Assembly (NCBI RefSeq): GCF_014873705.1
Contig: NZ_JADBDS010000002.1
Span: 186,001 to 250,000, forward strand
From: Mycobacterium sp. OAS707
GTDB taxonomy: Bacteria > Actinomycetota > Actinomycetes > Mycobacteriales > Mycobacteriaceae
Direction of reading: 5' to 3'
Length of the DNA stretch: 64,000 bases
Position 1 is the first letter of the stretch; the number at the start of each line of letters is the position of its first letter. The notes under the pieces are model-generated. The model was not told the DNA's origin and made no database searches. It was given only the letters and a program-made list of their open reading frames with translations. A program made the translations under genes and the position numbers. Shown here in pieces: positions 9,766 to 18,879 of this stretch.

Positions 9766-11160
9766 CTAGTCGTCCGTGGCGGCCAACGCCCGTTGGATGC
9801 TGGCACGCCGTTGTTCGATGGTGCGGCCGATGTCCTGGAGTAACAGCGGCTTTCGGCCAACCAGTTCTTCGACGTATTCGCGGTCGATCTGCAAAACGGT
9901 CACCTCGTCGAGTGCGTAGGCGGTGGTGGCGGCGGGCTCTCTGGTGAGTGTCGTGCTGCCGAGGAAGTCACCCTCTTCGAGGGTACGCACGGGTATGACG
10001 GCGCCCTCGTCATCGGTGATGGCGAGCTGGACGTGGCCGTTGACGATGAACGTCATCCGCTTTGGCACCTGACCGGCGACCTGAACGTACTCGTCCGTCG
10101 CGTACCTGGTGAGGCGGGCACGGGGGAGCAATTCCTCTTGCTCTGCCTGCGTCAGTCGCAGGGTCGGCGAGATGATTTTTATCGACGCCTCGAGCCGGTC
10201 GCGGGTTTCGAACTCATCTTCCGCCTCGTCGAGATGCAGACCTGCGCGACGCGATGCGTACCAGACCCAGCGCAGGAACGTCGCCCGCGTGACGATGTCG
10301 TCGGCCGGTGACCGCAGCGGGATCACCGTGCGGTATTCCATTCCTCCTGCCGGCCGGCTGACCGGCGTCGAGTCAGGTCGCAGCTGCGGCAACGCCGACG
10401 CCACGCGGGTCAGCATCGCGCAGATGTCGTCGGGCGCGTCGTCGAAGCCGAACTGCGTGGTGACGACCAGCGAGTGGGTGCCGGGCGGTCGGCTGAAGTT
10501 GGTGAACGATGCCGCCGCGAGTACCGAGTTCGGCATGATCAGCAGTCCGCTGCCGGTGTCGATATGCGTTGCCCGCCAGTTGACTTCGACCACCCGGCCG
10601 CGTGCAGTCGGGGTTTCGATCCAGTCGCCCAATTGAAACGGTTGCTCGAACAGCACCAGCAGACCCGAGATGATCTGCCCGACGGAGTTCTGCAACGTGA
10701 GGCCGAGCACGATCGACGACACACCGAGCGCGGTGAACAAGCCACCGATGTGGGCGCCCCAGATGTAGGCCAGCATCAGCCCGACACCGATGGCGATCAG
10801 CGCGAACCGCGCCACGTCGAGGAAGATCGACGGAATCCGCTTGCGCCACGAGCCTTCCGGTGCACCCTGAAACAGGGTCGCGTTGGTGCCCGAGAGGAGC
10901 AGCACGAGGACCACGAAGCCGAATACCGTCGCCACCACACGGACCGGCGTCGTCTCGCCGGAAATCTCCATCGCCCCGACAAGCAGGACCAGCAGCGCGC
11001 CGAGGGGGAGCAGGTAATTGCGCACCAAATGCACGGGCCGCGCGAGAAAACTGCCGCGACGTCGCAGCGCGTTCTGGAGTTCTGTGAGCAGCACCAGGCA
11101 GACGGGGAAGGCGATCGCGACGCCGATCGCCCAGTAGAACCATGGTGCCGCCAGTGTCAC
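9766..11160 (-). CDS. MscS-family channel with C-terminal cyclic-nucleotide-binding fold
   Basis: A 464-residue membrane protein resembling M. tuberculosis Rv2434c. Four N-terminal hydrophobic segments (about 5-25, 45-65, 75-95, 115-140) lead into the MscS pore and beta domain ([11 protein letters not shown], then [12 protein letters not shown]). The last 130 residues form a cNMP-type beta roll (V-N-G-H-V-Q-L through L-E-E-G-D-F-L-G). In the phosphate-binding cassette the usual F-G-E reads L-G-S and the Arg of the usual P-R-x-A-T is Ala (E-P-A-A-T-T), so ordinary cAMP or cGMP binding is doubtful. The GTG start at 11160 overlaps the cyclase stop (GTGA), giving tight coupling to that receptor. 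Confidence 0.88.
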   Translation of the reverse strand: MTLAAPWFYWAIGVAIAFPVCLVLLTELQNALRRRGSFLARPVHLVRNYLLPLGALLVLLVGAMEISGETTPVRVVATVFGFVVLVLLLSGTNATLFQGAPEGSWRKRIPSIFLDVARFALIAIGVGLMLAYIWGAHIGGLFTALGVSSIVLGLTLQNSVGQIISGLLVLFEQPFQLGDWIETPTARGRVVEVNWRATHIDTGSGLLIMPNSVLAAASFTNFSRPPGTHSLVVTTQFGFDDAPDDICAMLTRVASALPQLRPDSTPVSRPAGGMEYRTVIPLRSPADDIVTRATFLRWVWYASRRAGLHLDEAEDEFETRDRLEASIKIISPTLRLTQAEQEELLPRARLTRYATDEYVQVAGQVPKRMTFIVNGHVQLAITDDEGAVIPVRTLEEGDFLGSTTLTREPAATTAYALDEVTVLQIDREYVEELVGRKPLLLQDIGRTIEQRRASIQRALAATDD

Positions 11161-13343
11161 GGCTGACGCTCCGCCAATCGCCAGATCGGCTCCGCCTCGC
11201 CGTCGACGGTGATCTCGCCCGCCGAGGTGAACGTGCGGGTGTCGCGCATCGCGTCGTAGACCCTCGAGGTGACGTAGACGCCACCCTGCGGCGATCCGCT
11301 CTGCACCTGATACGCCAGGTTGACCGCAGACCCCCACATGTCGTACGCGAGCGTAGAGCGGCCGACGAGACCACTCGTCACGGTGCCGGTGTCGATGCCT
11401 GCCCGCAACTTCAGCTCGTTTCCGGTCTCGGCGTTGAAACGGTCGATGGTGCGGTGCATCTCGATCGCGAAGTCGACTGTGCGCCGTACATTGTCAAGGC
11501 GCGGCGTACTCAAACCGCAGCTGGCGAGGTAGCCATTGTGCAGCGTCCTGACCTGTTCGACGCCCAGATTCTCTGCCGCAGCGTCGAATTGGCGAGTCAG
11601 CCGATTCACGATCGTCAGCAGCTCTTCGGAGCTCAGCTCGGCGGCCAGCTCGTCCAAACCGACGATATCGGCGAAGATCACCGTCACGTTCTGGTGATCT
11701 TGTGCAATCGTCTCTTCGCCCTCGCGGTAGCGCTGCACAACCTGCTCGGGCATCAGCGAGCGCAACAGCCGGTCGTTCTCACGCCGCTGCTCGGCGAGCA
11801 ACTCTTCCTTGATCGCCAGGTTGCGGCTCATGTCGTTGAACGCGACGGTCAGGTCGCCGAACTCGTCGCGTGATTTGACCGGCAGCGTGACGTTGTAGTC
11901 GCCTGCGCTGATCTGCTGAGCACCGGCTTCGAGCCGCCGGATCGGCCTGACGAACAGCCGCGCCAGCAACATCGCGGCCAGACAGACCACGAAAATGATT
12001 ACCGCCGTTGAGATTACGAGAGTGCGGGTAAACGTGAACACCGGCTCAAAGGCCTCGGTCGAGTCGATCTTCGCGATCATCGACCAGTGCAGCCCGCGCA
12101 GGTCGACCGGCGCGTAGGCCTGCAGTGTCCGGTGCCCGAGATAGTCGTCCTCGATCAGGGTGCCGCGCTGCCCACGCTGCGCCAGCCGGGTTGCCTCGTT
12201 CTTCACCGGCTGCACGAGGGTGGTGCCATGCTGACGGATCGACTCCTGTGCCACGTCGGGCGGGGTGCCCGCGTTGATCACATCACGTTTGAACTGATCG
12301 GGGTTCTCCAGGAACAGCCGCGAGTCGGACCGCATCAGATCATCCGGTCCCACCAGGTAGGTCTCGCCGGTCTTGCCCATTCCGGCGGCTTCCCACTTAC
12401 CGTTCACCGTCATCAATGCGTTGATCTTCGATATCGGGAACTGCAGCGCCAGAACGCCTTCCGCCCGGCCCGGCGGGCCGACCGGCGACACCATCCATGC
12501 GGTGGGCTCATCGGCGGGCTGGTAGTCGCCGAAATCGGTGATCCCGACGTAGTCCACGGCGTGGGAGGCCAGCGCCTTCGAGTAGGCGTCACTCAGCTCG
12601 TTCTCGCGGTACGGGCCGTTGAGGATGTTCGTGCCGAGATCGACACCCTTGTAGGCGCTGTAGACCACGTTTCCGCGGGTGTCCAGCAGCAGCGCGTCCT
12701 CGAACTCGAAGCGCAGCACGATCTCTCGGAAGAAGTCGTTGAACCGCGCATTGGCGGCCGACCACGCGCTGCCGTCGCCCGCGTCTTCGAGACGTATCGA
12801 CTGGTTCCAGTCCGTGAAACGCGTCGTGTAATTGGCCTGTAGATATTTCTCCGCATTCGAGGTCGGCAACAATCCGTTGATGTCGACTTGATTACCGGTC
12901 TGCGCCTCTTCGGTCTTCGCGAATTGGTTGCGGTAGTAGTCGACGACCGATTGCCATTGGGGCGGGGTAACGGTCGCACTGTTCAATTGGTCGAAGGCCG
13001 CGGTGAACCCCTCGATGGCCTCGGTCGTCGTCGCGCCCCTGGTGTAGATGACAAGAGAGTCCTCGAGGTCGTTGAACTTGGCCTCGAGTTGGCGCGCCTG
13101 CGATTCCCTGATCTCGGTCAGCCGGTCGAACGCCGATGCCCGCAATGAGGTCCGCCCGGAGTGAAACCCGATGGCGCCGACCACGGCAGCGCACACGACA
13201 CTGGTCAGCAACAGCATCACCAGCAGCTTGGACTGGATGCTGATCCGGGACAGGGCGCGGCGACGCCAGCTTCGCGGCTTGGCCGCAGGCGCGGGCTCCG
13301 GCTCCGGTTCGACCGAGGATTCCGTGTCGGTGGTAGTCGTCAT
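11157..13343 (-). CDS. Membrane receptor with HAMP and degenerate class III cyclase domain (Rv2435c-like)
   Basis: A 728-residue sensor resembling M. tuberculosis Rv2435c. Order: short cytosolic N-terminus rich in Pro/Glu, TM1 (about 38-60), a large extracytoplasmic sensor domain (about 65-390, Cache-like), TM2 near 395-420, HAMP, a coiled linker (E-E-L-L-A-E-Q-R-R-E-N) and a class III cyclase domain. The first metal Asp is kept (F-A-D-I-V-G). Compared with Rv1625c from memory, the second metal Asp is Asn (L-H-N-G-Y), the substrate Lys is Arg, and the transition-state Arg is Gln (N-L-A-Y-Q). Activity is therefore uncertain. ATG 13343 is preferred; a longer frame upstream lacks family sequence and antisense-overlaps the DUF1810 gene. 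Confidence 0.88.
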   Translation of the reverse strand: MTTTTDTESSVEPEPEPAPAAKPRSWRRRALSRISIQSKLLVMLLLTSVVCAAVVGAIGFHSGRTSLRASAFDRLTEIRESQARQLEAKFNDLEDSLVIYTRGATTTEAIEGFTAAFDQLNSATVTPPQWQSVVDYYRNQFAKTEEAQTGNQVDINGLLPTSNAEKYLQANYTTRFTDWNQSIRLEDAGDGSAWSAANARFNDFFREIVLRFEFEDALLLDTRGNVVYSAYKGVDLGTNILNGPYRENELSDAYSKALASHAVDYVGITDFGDYQPADEPTAWMVSPVGPPGRAEGVLALQFPISKINALMTVNGKWEAAGMGKTGETYLVGPDDLMRSDSRLFLENPDQFKRDVINAGTPPDVAQESIRQHGTTLVQPVKNEATRLAQRGQRGTLIEDDYLGHRTLQAYAPVDLRGLHWSMIAKIDSTEAFEPVFTFTRTLVISTAVIIFVVCLAAMLLARLFVRPIRRLEAGAQQISAGDYNVTLPVKSRDEFGDLTVAFNDMSRNLAIKEELLAEQRRENDRLLRSLMPEQVVQRYREGEETIAQDHQNVTVIFADIVGLDELAAELSSEELLTIVNRLTRQFDAAAENLGVEQVRTLHNGYLASCGLSTPRLDNVRRTVDFAIEMHRTIDRFNAETGNELKLRAGIDTGTVTSGLVGRSTLAYDMWGSAVNLAYQVQSGSPQGGVYVTSRVYDAMRDTRTFTSAGEITVDGEAEPIWRLAERQP

Positions 13344-13381
13344 TGAATCCCGAACATTAGCTTGCAAAACTTGACGATGAA

Positions 13382-13852
13382 GTGACTGTAGGCAAATCGT
13401 TGTCCGCGACTGGTGCAGATCCGTTCGATCTGCATCGCTTTGTCGGCGCGCAGCAGCGAATCTATGACACGGTGCTCGCCGAATTGCGCGCCGGCGCCAA
13501 GCGCAGTCATTGGATCTGGTTCGTGTTTCCGCAGCTGCGAGGCCTTGGTCGCAGCCCCACCGCGCAGCACTACGGCATTTCCACGCTCGACGAGGCGCGG
13601 GCGTATCTGGCACACCCTGTGCTGGGAGCCCGACTGCGCGAGTGCACGGAGTTGGTCGCGGCGATCGACGGCCGCTCCGTCGACGAAATATTCGGCTGGC
13701 CCGACAACCTGAAGGTGCGGTCGTCGATGACGCTGTTCGCGCGTGCATCCGACGAGCCCGAAACCGAGGCCGGTTTTCGGGCGGTGCTCGACAAGTTCTA
13801 CGGCGGCGAAGAGGATCCGGCCACCGTGGAACTGCTCAACACGGCGCGATGA
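13382..13852 (+). CDS. DUF1810 family protein (Rv1873-like)
   Basis: A 156-residue soluble protein of the DUF1810 family, represented by the structurally solved M. tuberculosis Rv1873; the fold is helical and the biochemical role unknown. Hallmarks are D-P-F-D-L-H-R-F-V near the N-terminus, S-H-W-I-W-F-V-F-P-Q, and Y-G-I-S-T-L-D-E-A-R-A-Y-L. The start is a GTG at 13382, 38 nt from the divergent receptor gene. Its 3' end overlaps the convergent GH13 gene by 17 nt. In M. tuberculosis this gene sits next to lldD2; here the receptor-channel pair lies between them. Confidence 0.88.
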   Translation: MTVGKSLSATGADPFDLHRFVGAQQRIYDTVLAELRAGAKRSHWIWFVFPQLRGLGRSPTAQHYGISTLDEARAYLAHPVLGARLRECTELVAAIDGRSVDEIFGWPDNLKVRSSMTLFARASDEPETEAGFRAVLDKFYGGEEDPATVELLNTAR

Positions 13853-15113
13853 TCAGCCAGCCGTGCGGCTCGATCACATGCTCGGTGACGACCTCCTGCG
13901 GCGGCGCGCCCGACCCCGCCACAAGCCGACCCTGCGCAAAGCCGAGCTCGCCAAGTGACACCCGCATCGGCGCGTCGTCGATGTTGAGAGCCACCACCAG
14001 CACGTCGGCGCCGTTACGGGTCGCGTAGGCGAATTGCCGATTGGTCAGCTGCAGCTTCGTCGTTCGTGCGGTGTGCAGCCACGGATGGCGGCGACGCAAC
14101 CCGATCAGGTACTGGTGCAACCGATAGATGGCGTGGCCGTGTTCGTCGACACCCGCTAGGGGAGCGGTGAATTCGGGCCGCACGGCGTCGTCGCCGCCGA
14201 ACCGTTCCTCCTTGACCCCGCGGTACGCAGCCTCGTCCCCGGCGTACACGCTCGGCGTACCCCCTGTCGTCAACAGGAGCACCAGCGCGTGTTCGAGGTG
14301 GCGGGTGTCGTCCAGCCGGCTGGCGATCCGGGTGACGTCGTGGTTGCCCACGAATGTCAACGGCACGAAATCGTCGAGAAACTCGTTGTGGCGCAACAGT
14401 GCCCAGTCGAGTTCGTGGAAGTTGCCGTCGTTGAGGCTGCTCCAGATCGCCTTCCACAGCTCGTATTGGGTCACGGAGTCGAAGCCGGAGTCCCGCACCC
14501 GCGCGACGTAATCCCCGTGGATGACCTCTCCGACGAACCACGCGTCGGGAAATTCCGCGCGAACCCGGGGCAGGACGGCGGCCCAGAACCGGTCAGATAC
14601 CGCGTAGGCGGCATCCAGGCGCCACCCGTCGGCGCCGCGGCGCAGCCAGTGCGTCATGACGTCGACGGTGTAGTCGATGACGTCTGGGTTGTCGTGGTCG
14701 AGCGCGATCAGCTCGCCGTGGCCCTCGAAGGTGTCAAAGCTGTTGCCGCGCTTGCGAAACCACTCCGTACGCGCGAAATCTGTGGCGACGTGGTTGAACA
14801 CCCCGTCGAGCAGCACCCGCAGCCCGCGGCTGCGGGCCTCGGCGATCAGGTGGTCGAAATCGGAGTCGTCGCCAAGGCGTGCGTCGATGCGGTAGTGGTC
14901 GGTGGTGTCGTAGCCGTGCGTGCGAGACGCGAAAACGGGACCGAGAGCGACGCCCGACGCGCCGAGCGCGATGGCGTGGTCGAACCAGTCGGCGATGCGG
15001 CGCATCCGGTGTTCGTCTGCGGCAGGCGGCGGATCGGCCGGATAGGCGCCGACGAAGCCCAGCGGGTAGACCTGCCACCAGATCGCGTGCTCGACCCAAG
15101 CCGGTTCTGTCAT
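13836..15113 (-). CDS. GH13 alpha-amylase-family glycoside hydrolase
   Basis: A 425-residue cytosolic enzyme of the alpha-amylase clan, acting on alpha-glucosidic bonds; it has no signal peptide. The four GH13 regions are visible: D-G-V-F-N-H (about 103-108), G-W-R-L-D-A-A-Y with the nucleophile Asp, the acid/base Glu in G-E-V-I-H-G-D, and F-V-G-N-H-D with the transition-state Asp. The catalytic barrel starts almost at residue 1 (W-W-Q-V-Y-P) with a short C-terminal beta domain, smaller than GlgB, TreS or GlgE. The ATG at 15113 overlaps the upstream deaminase stop (ATGA). Possible roles are trehalose, sucrose or maltodextrin hydrolysis; the sequence alone does not decide. Confidence 0.9.
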   Translation of the reverse strand: MTEPAWVEHAIWWQVYPLGFVGAYPADPPPAADEHRMRRIADWFDHAIALGASGVALGPVFASRTHGYDTTDHYRIDARLGDDSDFDHLIAEARSRGLRVLLDGVFNHVATDFARTEWFRKRGNSFDTFEGHGELIALDHDNPDVIDYTVDVMTHWLRRGADGWRLDAAYAVSDRFWAAVLPRVRAEFPDAWFVGEVIHGDYVARVRDSGFDSVTQYELWKAIWSSLNDGNFHELDWALLRHNEFLDDFVPLTFVGNHDVTRIASRLDDTRHLEHALVLLLTTGGTPSVYAGDEAAYRGVKEERFGGDDAVRPEFTAPLAGVDEHGHAIYRLHQYLIGLRRRHPWLHTARTTKLQLTNRQFAYATRNGADVLVVALNIDDAPMRVSLGELGFAQGRLVAGSGAPPQEVVTEHVIEPHGWLIIAPC

Positions 15114-15589
15114 GCCCGGAACTTCGCCTCGTAGAGGGCTTTCATGGTCTCGGCGAGTTCGGGTGCGGGCCCGTCGACTGGCACCCTGGGCGCGACGGCG
15201 TTGATCGGCAGCGGCGCGACGGGCGACGGTGGTGCACCCCATTCGGTGCGCCATTGGGTCAGCTGCTCCGACGAGGTGGCGTAGACGATGCGGCCCAACC
15301 CGACCCACGCGTGGCCGGCCGCGCACATCGGACAGTGTTCACCGGAGGTGTAGACAGTGGCGACGGCGCGTTCGTCAGGCGTCAGGTTGTCGACGGCCCA
15401 CTGCGCGATCGCGAATTCGGGGTGGCGGGTCTGGTCGCCGTCCTTGACGCGGTTGCGGTCCTCGAAACGAACGGCACCGTCACCGTCGACCAGGATCGAG
15501 CCGAACGGCTCGTCACCGTCGTCCAGCGCCACCTGCGCGAGTTCCACGCAGTGGCGCAGCCGTTCGAGGTCGTCGTCGCTGATCGCCAC
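15110..15589 (-). CDS. Cytidine/deoxycytidylate deaminase-family zinc enzyme
   Basis: A 159-residue nucleoside/nucleobase deaminase-like protein. The zinc site consists of H-P-E (His ligand and proton-shuttling Glu) and the C-P-M-C pair in G-E-H-C-P-M-C-A-A-G-H. The ligand set is complete, so hydrolytic deamination is likely; candidate substrates include guanine, cytosine or a modified base. The region after the first strand (E-P-F-G-S-I-L-V-D-G-D-G) is typical of the tRNA-adenosine/guanine deaminase branch. The gene is translationally coupled to the GH13 gene, a pairing with no evident biochemical logic. Confidence 0.85.
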   Translation of the reverse strand: MAISDDDLERLRHCVELAQVALDDGDEPFGSILVDGDGAVRFEDRNRVKDGDQTRHPEFAIAQWAVDNLTPDERAVATVYTSGEHCPMCAAGHAWVGLGRIVYATSSEQLTQWRTEWGAPPSPVAPLPINAVAPRVPVDGPAPELAETMKALYEAKFRA

Positions 15590-15607
15590 AGGCCGCAGTT
15601 TACGCAG

Positions 15608-17281
15608 TCAGTGACAGACCTCGAGTCGGCACGCGCATGACGCCGCGATCGGGACGTCGGCGCGCGCCTTCAGCAGGTCGAGTTGTTGACCGATGATCGC
15701 CGCCTCATCGGTACGGCCCAGCCGTTGCAGGCATTCGTGATAGCCGTGCAGGCTCCACACGTTGCCAGGGTGTTGACATGGCCGCGCCAGCGTGGGGTCG
15801 AGTCCCAGATCTGCGGCGTACACCTGTGCGGCCTGCTCGACGTGGCCCTGCTCCAGCAGCAGGGCGCCGTATGCGTGGCGCGTCGGTTGCATCCAGCCCC
15901 AAGGTTCGTCGTAAGGCAACGAATCGTCGAGTTCGATTGCCCGCCTTAGATGTTGAAATGCTTCATCAAACCGTTGCTCGCGGTAGGCGATCTCGCCGTC
16001 GAGCATCTCGGCAGCGATCGCCAGGATGTCTCGCGCGGTGTTGTTGAACAGGTAGCGGCTGTCGGGGATGCGGGTATACGCCTCTCCGAAGGCCTGTCGC
16101 TCGGCATGTGCCTGCGGCAGTTGGCCTTTGGCGGCGTGTGCGACGCCACGGCCGTAGTGGATGGTCGCGGCGGTGGTGCAGTACAACTGGACATCGTCGG
16201 GAAGAGGTTGCGCGATCAACTCGTCCCACCGACCGAAGCGCACCAGCACGTGAATCCGCAACGGCACGAACGCCTCCAGCCAGTCGGCCATCGGCGGCGA
16301 CTCGATGGCCAGCAGGTCAGGCGTGAGCTGTGCTGCGAGTTCGTCGGCTGCCTCGAACGCCGCCCGCGAGTTGCCTTCGAACATCGCCGAATAGACGATG
16401 AAGTGCAGGTTGTGCGCACGGTACAGCGAGTAGAAGTTCAGCGGTCCTTCGCGCTCGACGAACTGCCGATCGGCTTGCACCGCAGACAGATTCGCCACGA
16501 CCGAGTCGCGGTAATTGCCGCACAGCACGTCGATATGGCTGGGCATGTGCTCCAGGTGACCCGCGTCCGGGACCAGGCCGCGCAGCAGATCGGCCGCGGG
16601 CAGTGCCTCTTGAGGGGTGCCCGACATCTCCATCGTGTGCAGATACAGGTGCAGCACCCCGGGGTGCTCGCGGCCCGCCGCTGTTGCCAGCGCGTCATCG
16701 AGTATCCGCTTGGCCTCTGCCACCCGTGAGCCCGGTGCGGGCTCGCCGGTTCTGGTGTCCCACAACGCCCATGCGGTGATGTTGACCAGCGCGTCGGCCG
16801 TCAGCGCCTGCACGTCGATGTCGTCGGGGTAGGCCGCACCGAGCGCGACCATCGCGTCGGCGTACGCGGCGTGCCCGGCCTGTAGCGCTTCTGTGTCGTC
16901 GGGATCGTCGGTAGGAAAGCGGGCCAGCAGCGCCTCGATCAGAGCATGTTCGACGGCGGATGCGCGTCCTTTGCCGGCAAGGCCGAGTTCCATCCGCGCC
17001 CGCGCCAGCGACACGGACAGATCGACGGGATCGAACGCCTCCCACGCCTTGTTGTAATTCGGCCCGATCGAGTAGGCGATGCCCCAGCGAGCGATCGCCA
17101 GATCGGGATCGAGTTCAAGAGCGCGGTCGAAGCAGCGGATCGCCTCTTCGTGGTTGAACGCGTAGGCCCAGACCATGCCGCGGTCGAACCAGATCTGGGC
17201 CTGCGGCGAGGGCGTATCAGTCGGCCGGTGATAGGACCCCAGGTCGTAATACGGCTCGGTCGCGGACAGCGAGATGGTCAT
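15608..17281 (-). CDS. Tetratricopeptide-repeat protein
   Basis: A soluble protein of about 557 residues with helical repeats. One TPR is clear near residues 28-61 (A-Y-A-F-N-H-E-E-A-I-R-C-F-D-R-A-L-E-L-D-P). Further helical pairs occur around 240-290 (H-M-P-S-H-I-D), 380-440 and 490-530. Repeats in the middle are diverged. A short C-terminal tail has two Cys (C-A-C). Function is unknown; TPR proteins normally serve as scaffolds. The ATG at 17281 is chosen over a GTG at 17290; either way the gene overlaps the end of the membrane-protein gene by more than 60 nt. The gene ends 18 nt before the deaminase gene. Confidence 0.75.
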   Translation of the reverse strand: MTISLSATEPYYDLGSYHRPTDTPSPQAQIWFDRGMVWAYAFNHEEAIRCFDRALELDPDLAIARWGIAYSIGPNYNKAWEAFDPVDLSVSLARARMELGLAGKGRASAVEHALIEALLARFPTDDPDDTEALQAGHAAYADAMVALGAAYPDDIDVQALTADALVNITAWALWDTRTGEPAPGSRVAEAKRILDDALATAAGREHPGVLHLYLHTMEMSGTPQEALPAADLLRGLVPDAGHLEHMPSHIDVLCGNYRDSVVANLSAVQADRQFVEREGPLNFYSLYRAHNLHFIVYSAMFEGNSRAAFEAADELAAQLTPDLLAIESPPMADWLEAFVPLRIHVLVRFGRWDELIAQPLPDDVQLYCTTAATIHYGRGVAHAAKGQLPQAHAERQAFGEAYTRIPDSRYLFNNTARDILAIAAEMLDGEIAYREQRFDEAFQHLRRAIELDDSLPYDEPWGWMQPTRHAYGALLLEQGHVEQAAQVYAADLGLDPTLARPCQHPGNVWSLHGYHECLQRLGRTDEAAIIGQQLDLLKARADVPIAASCACRLEVCH

Positions 17282-18278
17282 GGGTCGCACGATAATTCAC
17301 CCGCGAGGCGGTCGCGGCGATAGCGAGCACGCAGCCCGCCGCACCCCAGATCGCCAGCGTCACAAGCGGCGCCTGCGCGCCGTTGCCGCCGAAGTAGGAG
17401 ACGCTGCGCAGCAGCGAAACCCCGGAGCCCTGCGGCACGATCGTGGTGAACGTCGAATAGAAGCCCGACAGCAGCGGGCGGCCCACCGGACCAGCGGCCG
17501 CGGCGTTGCCGATCACGACCAGGAAGGCCGTCAGCGCCATCGACGCGACCGACCCGAACGCGGCCGCCACACCCGTGATTGCCCCGCCGACTGCCATCGC
17601 GTACAACCACAACGCACCGAACACCTGCCAGGTGTGCCCGGTCAGCGCACCAAGAATCACGTCGACGTAAACGGTCACCGCGCCCGCCAGCAGCGCCGAG
17701 AACCCGGCCAGCGTCGCGGTCCGCAGCGCCAGCGTCAGCGGTGTGCGCACGGTGCCCATCAGGCGACCCAACACCGTGGCCCCGACGGACGCGCCGATCG
17801 AGATGAAGATGATCGCGTAGAACTCGACCGTTCCGGACGGGTCACCGGCCGATGCCGGCGCGACGTCCTCAACCGACGGGTTCAGACCTGCCTTGGCGGC
17901 GATGCTCCGGCCGACGGTCTCTGCTGCGGTGGCAACGCTCTTGCCGCCGCCGCCCGCGACGTAGATCTTCAACTCACCGGGCGCGGCGACCGCGTACGCG
18001 GCGTCGGTCTTGCGCTCGTAGACCTGCTGGCGCGCGGCCGCTACGTCGCCGACTTGGGTGACCGACAGCGTGTCCTGGCCGCGGATGCCGTCCACGAGTT
18101 GCTGTGGGCCCGCGACAGCGACGGACATGTGGTGCAACGTCGGTTTGGCGAACGCGCCGGAATAGCTCGCAATCATGGCGAGCACGAAGAGCGTGAGCCC
18201 GACCATCGCGAGTGCCACGGTGCGCACAGCGGCGCGATCGCGCACCGGGTGCCGCTCGGGGGCCTGATGCTTAGCCAT
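17217..18278 (-). CDS. ABC-2/YhgE-Pip-like membrane protein
   Basis: A 353-residue membrane protein. TM1 lies near residues 18-42, followed by an extracytoplasmic domain of about 110 residues (T-L-H-H-M-S-V-A-V-A onward) and five or six further hydrophobic segments from about residue 150. This layout matches the YhgE/Pip or ABC-2 permease superfamily, often involved in export of lipids or toxic compounds. No ATPase gene is adjacent. The ATG at 18278 overlaps the TAA of the TetR gene by 8 nt and has AAAGG upstream, so regulator and transporter are probably one operon, the usual layout for efflux genes controlled by their own repressor. Confidence 0.72.
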   Translation of the reverse strand: MAKHQAPERHPVRDRAAVRTVALAMVGLTLFVLAMIASYSGAFAKPTLHHMSVAVAGPQQLVDGIRGQDTLSVTQVGDVAAARQQVYERKTDAAYAVAAPGELKIYVAGGGGKSVATAAETVGRSIAAKAGLNPSVEDVAPASAGDPSGTVEFYAIIFISIGASVGATVLGRLMGTVRTPLTLALRTATLAGFSALLAGAVTVYVDVILGALTGHTWQVFGALWLYAMAVGGAITGVAAAFGSVASMALTAFLVVIGNAAAAGPVGRPLLSGFYSTFTTIVPQGSGVSLLRSVSYFGGNGAQAPLVTLAIWGAAGCVLAIAATASRVNYRATHDHLAVRDRAVLRPGVLSPAD

Positions 18279-18861
18279 TCTGGGGACCTTTCGAAGAAGT
18301 GGTGAGGCCGAGTAGGGCGTTGACGGTGTCGAGCGCCGCACTGGCGCGGCCGCTCAGGTCGGTCGAGTCGGGGTCTTCCATCCACGCCCGCAGCACCTCC
18401 ATGAACCCGCCGACCAGAAATCGGCTGACCGATTCCGGGGTGAGGCTGGCGATCGGTGAGACCACCGGCATGCCGTTTGTCGCGATCTGGACGCACGCGG
18501 GCTGCAGTTCGGCGCGGAACGCCGTCACCACCCGTTGCGTCACCGCGCTGGGCACGATGTTGCGGTACATGGACCGGTGCTCGGAGGCGAAGTCGAACAG
18601 CCGCAGAATGCGGGCGCGGGCGTCACCGTGAATGTCTGCGGTCGCCGCGGCGAACGCGACAGTGAATGCGGTCGAGATCGCGTCGTCGCGATCGGTGAAG
18701 TGTTGGTAGAAGACCTGCCTGCTGACCTGAGCGCGGGCGACGATGTCGCCGACGGTCAGCTCGTCGACCGGCCGCTCGTGCGCCAACGCAAACGCTGCCT
18801 CACGCAGGCGGGTGCGGACCCGTTCTGCGCGGGGATCGATGCTGTGCGCTCGTGCGGCCAT
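18271..18861 (-). CDS. TetR-family transcriptional regulator
   Basis: A 196-residue repressor-type protein. Its N-terminal helix-turn-helix includes D-I-V-A-R-A-Q-V-S-R-Q-V-F-Y-Q-H-F (about 37-53), followed by a helical ligand domain with no informative motif. It precedes and overlaps the ABC-2-like membrane-protein gene. A near-perfect 22-bp palindrome (18880-18901) lies 19 nt upstream of its ATG, the usual position for autoregulation. The likely role is ligand-relieved repression of the downstream transporter. Confidence 0.88.
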   Translation of the reverse strand: MAARAHSIDPRAERVRTRLREAAFALAHERPVDELTVGDIVARAQVSRQVFYQHFTDRDDAISTAFTVAFAAATADIHGDARARILRLFDFASEHRSMYRNIVPSAVTQRVVTAFRAELQPACVQIATNGMPVVSPIASLTPESVSRFLVGGFMEVLRAWMEDPDSTDLSGRASAALDTVNALLGLTTSSKGPQNG

Positions 18862-18879
18862 ACGAGCAGCGTAAGCGAC

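Noticed and set aside
9756..9860. N-terminal extension of lactate dehydrogenase into the channel gene
   Set aside because: The 35 extra residues overlap the cNMP domain coding sequence in another frame; the family N-terminus starts at ATG 9755.
13344..13748. N-terminal extension of the cyclase-like receptor to an upstream start
   Set aside because: The extension is antisense to the DUF1810 gene and has no signal, TM or family sequence; ATG 13343 matches the expected length of Rv2435c.
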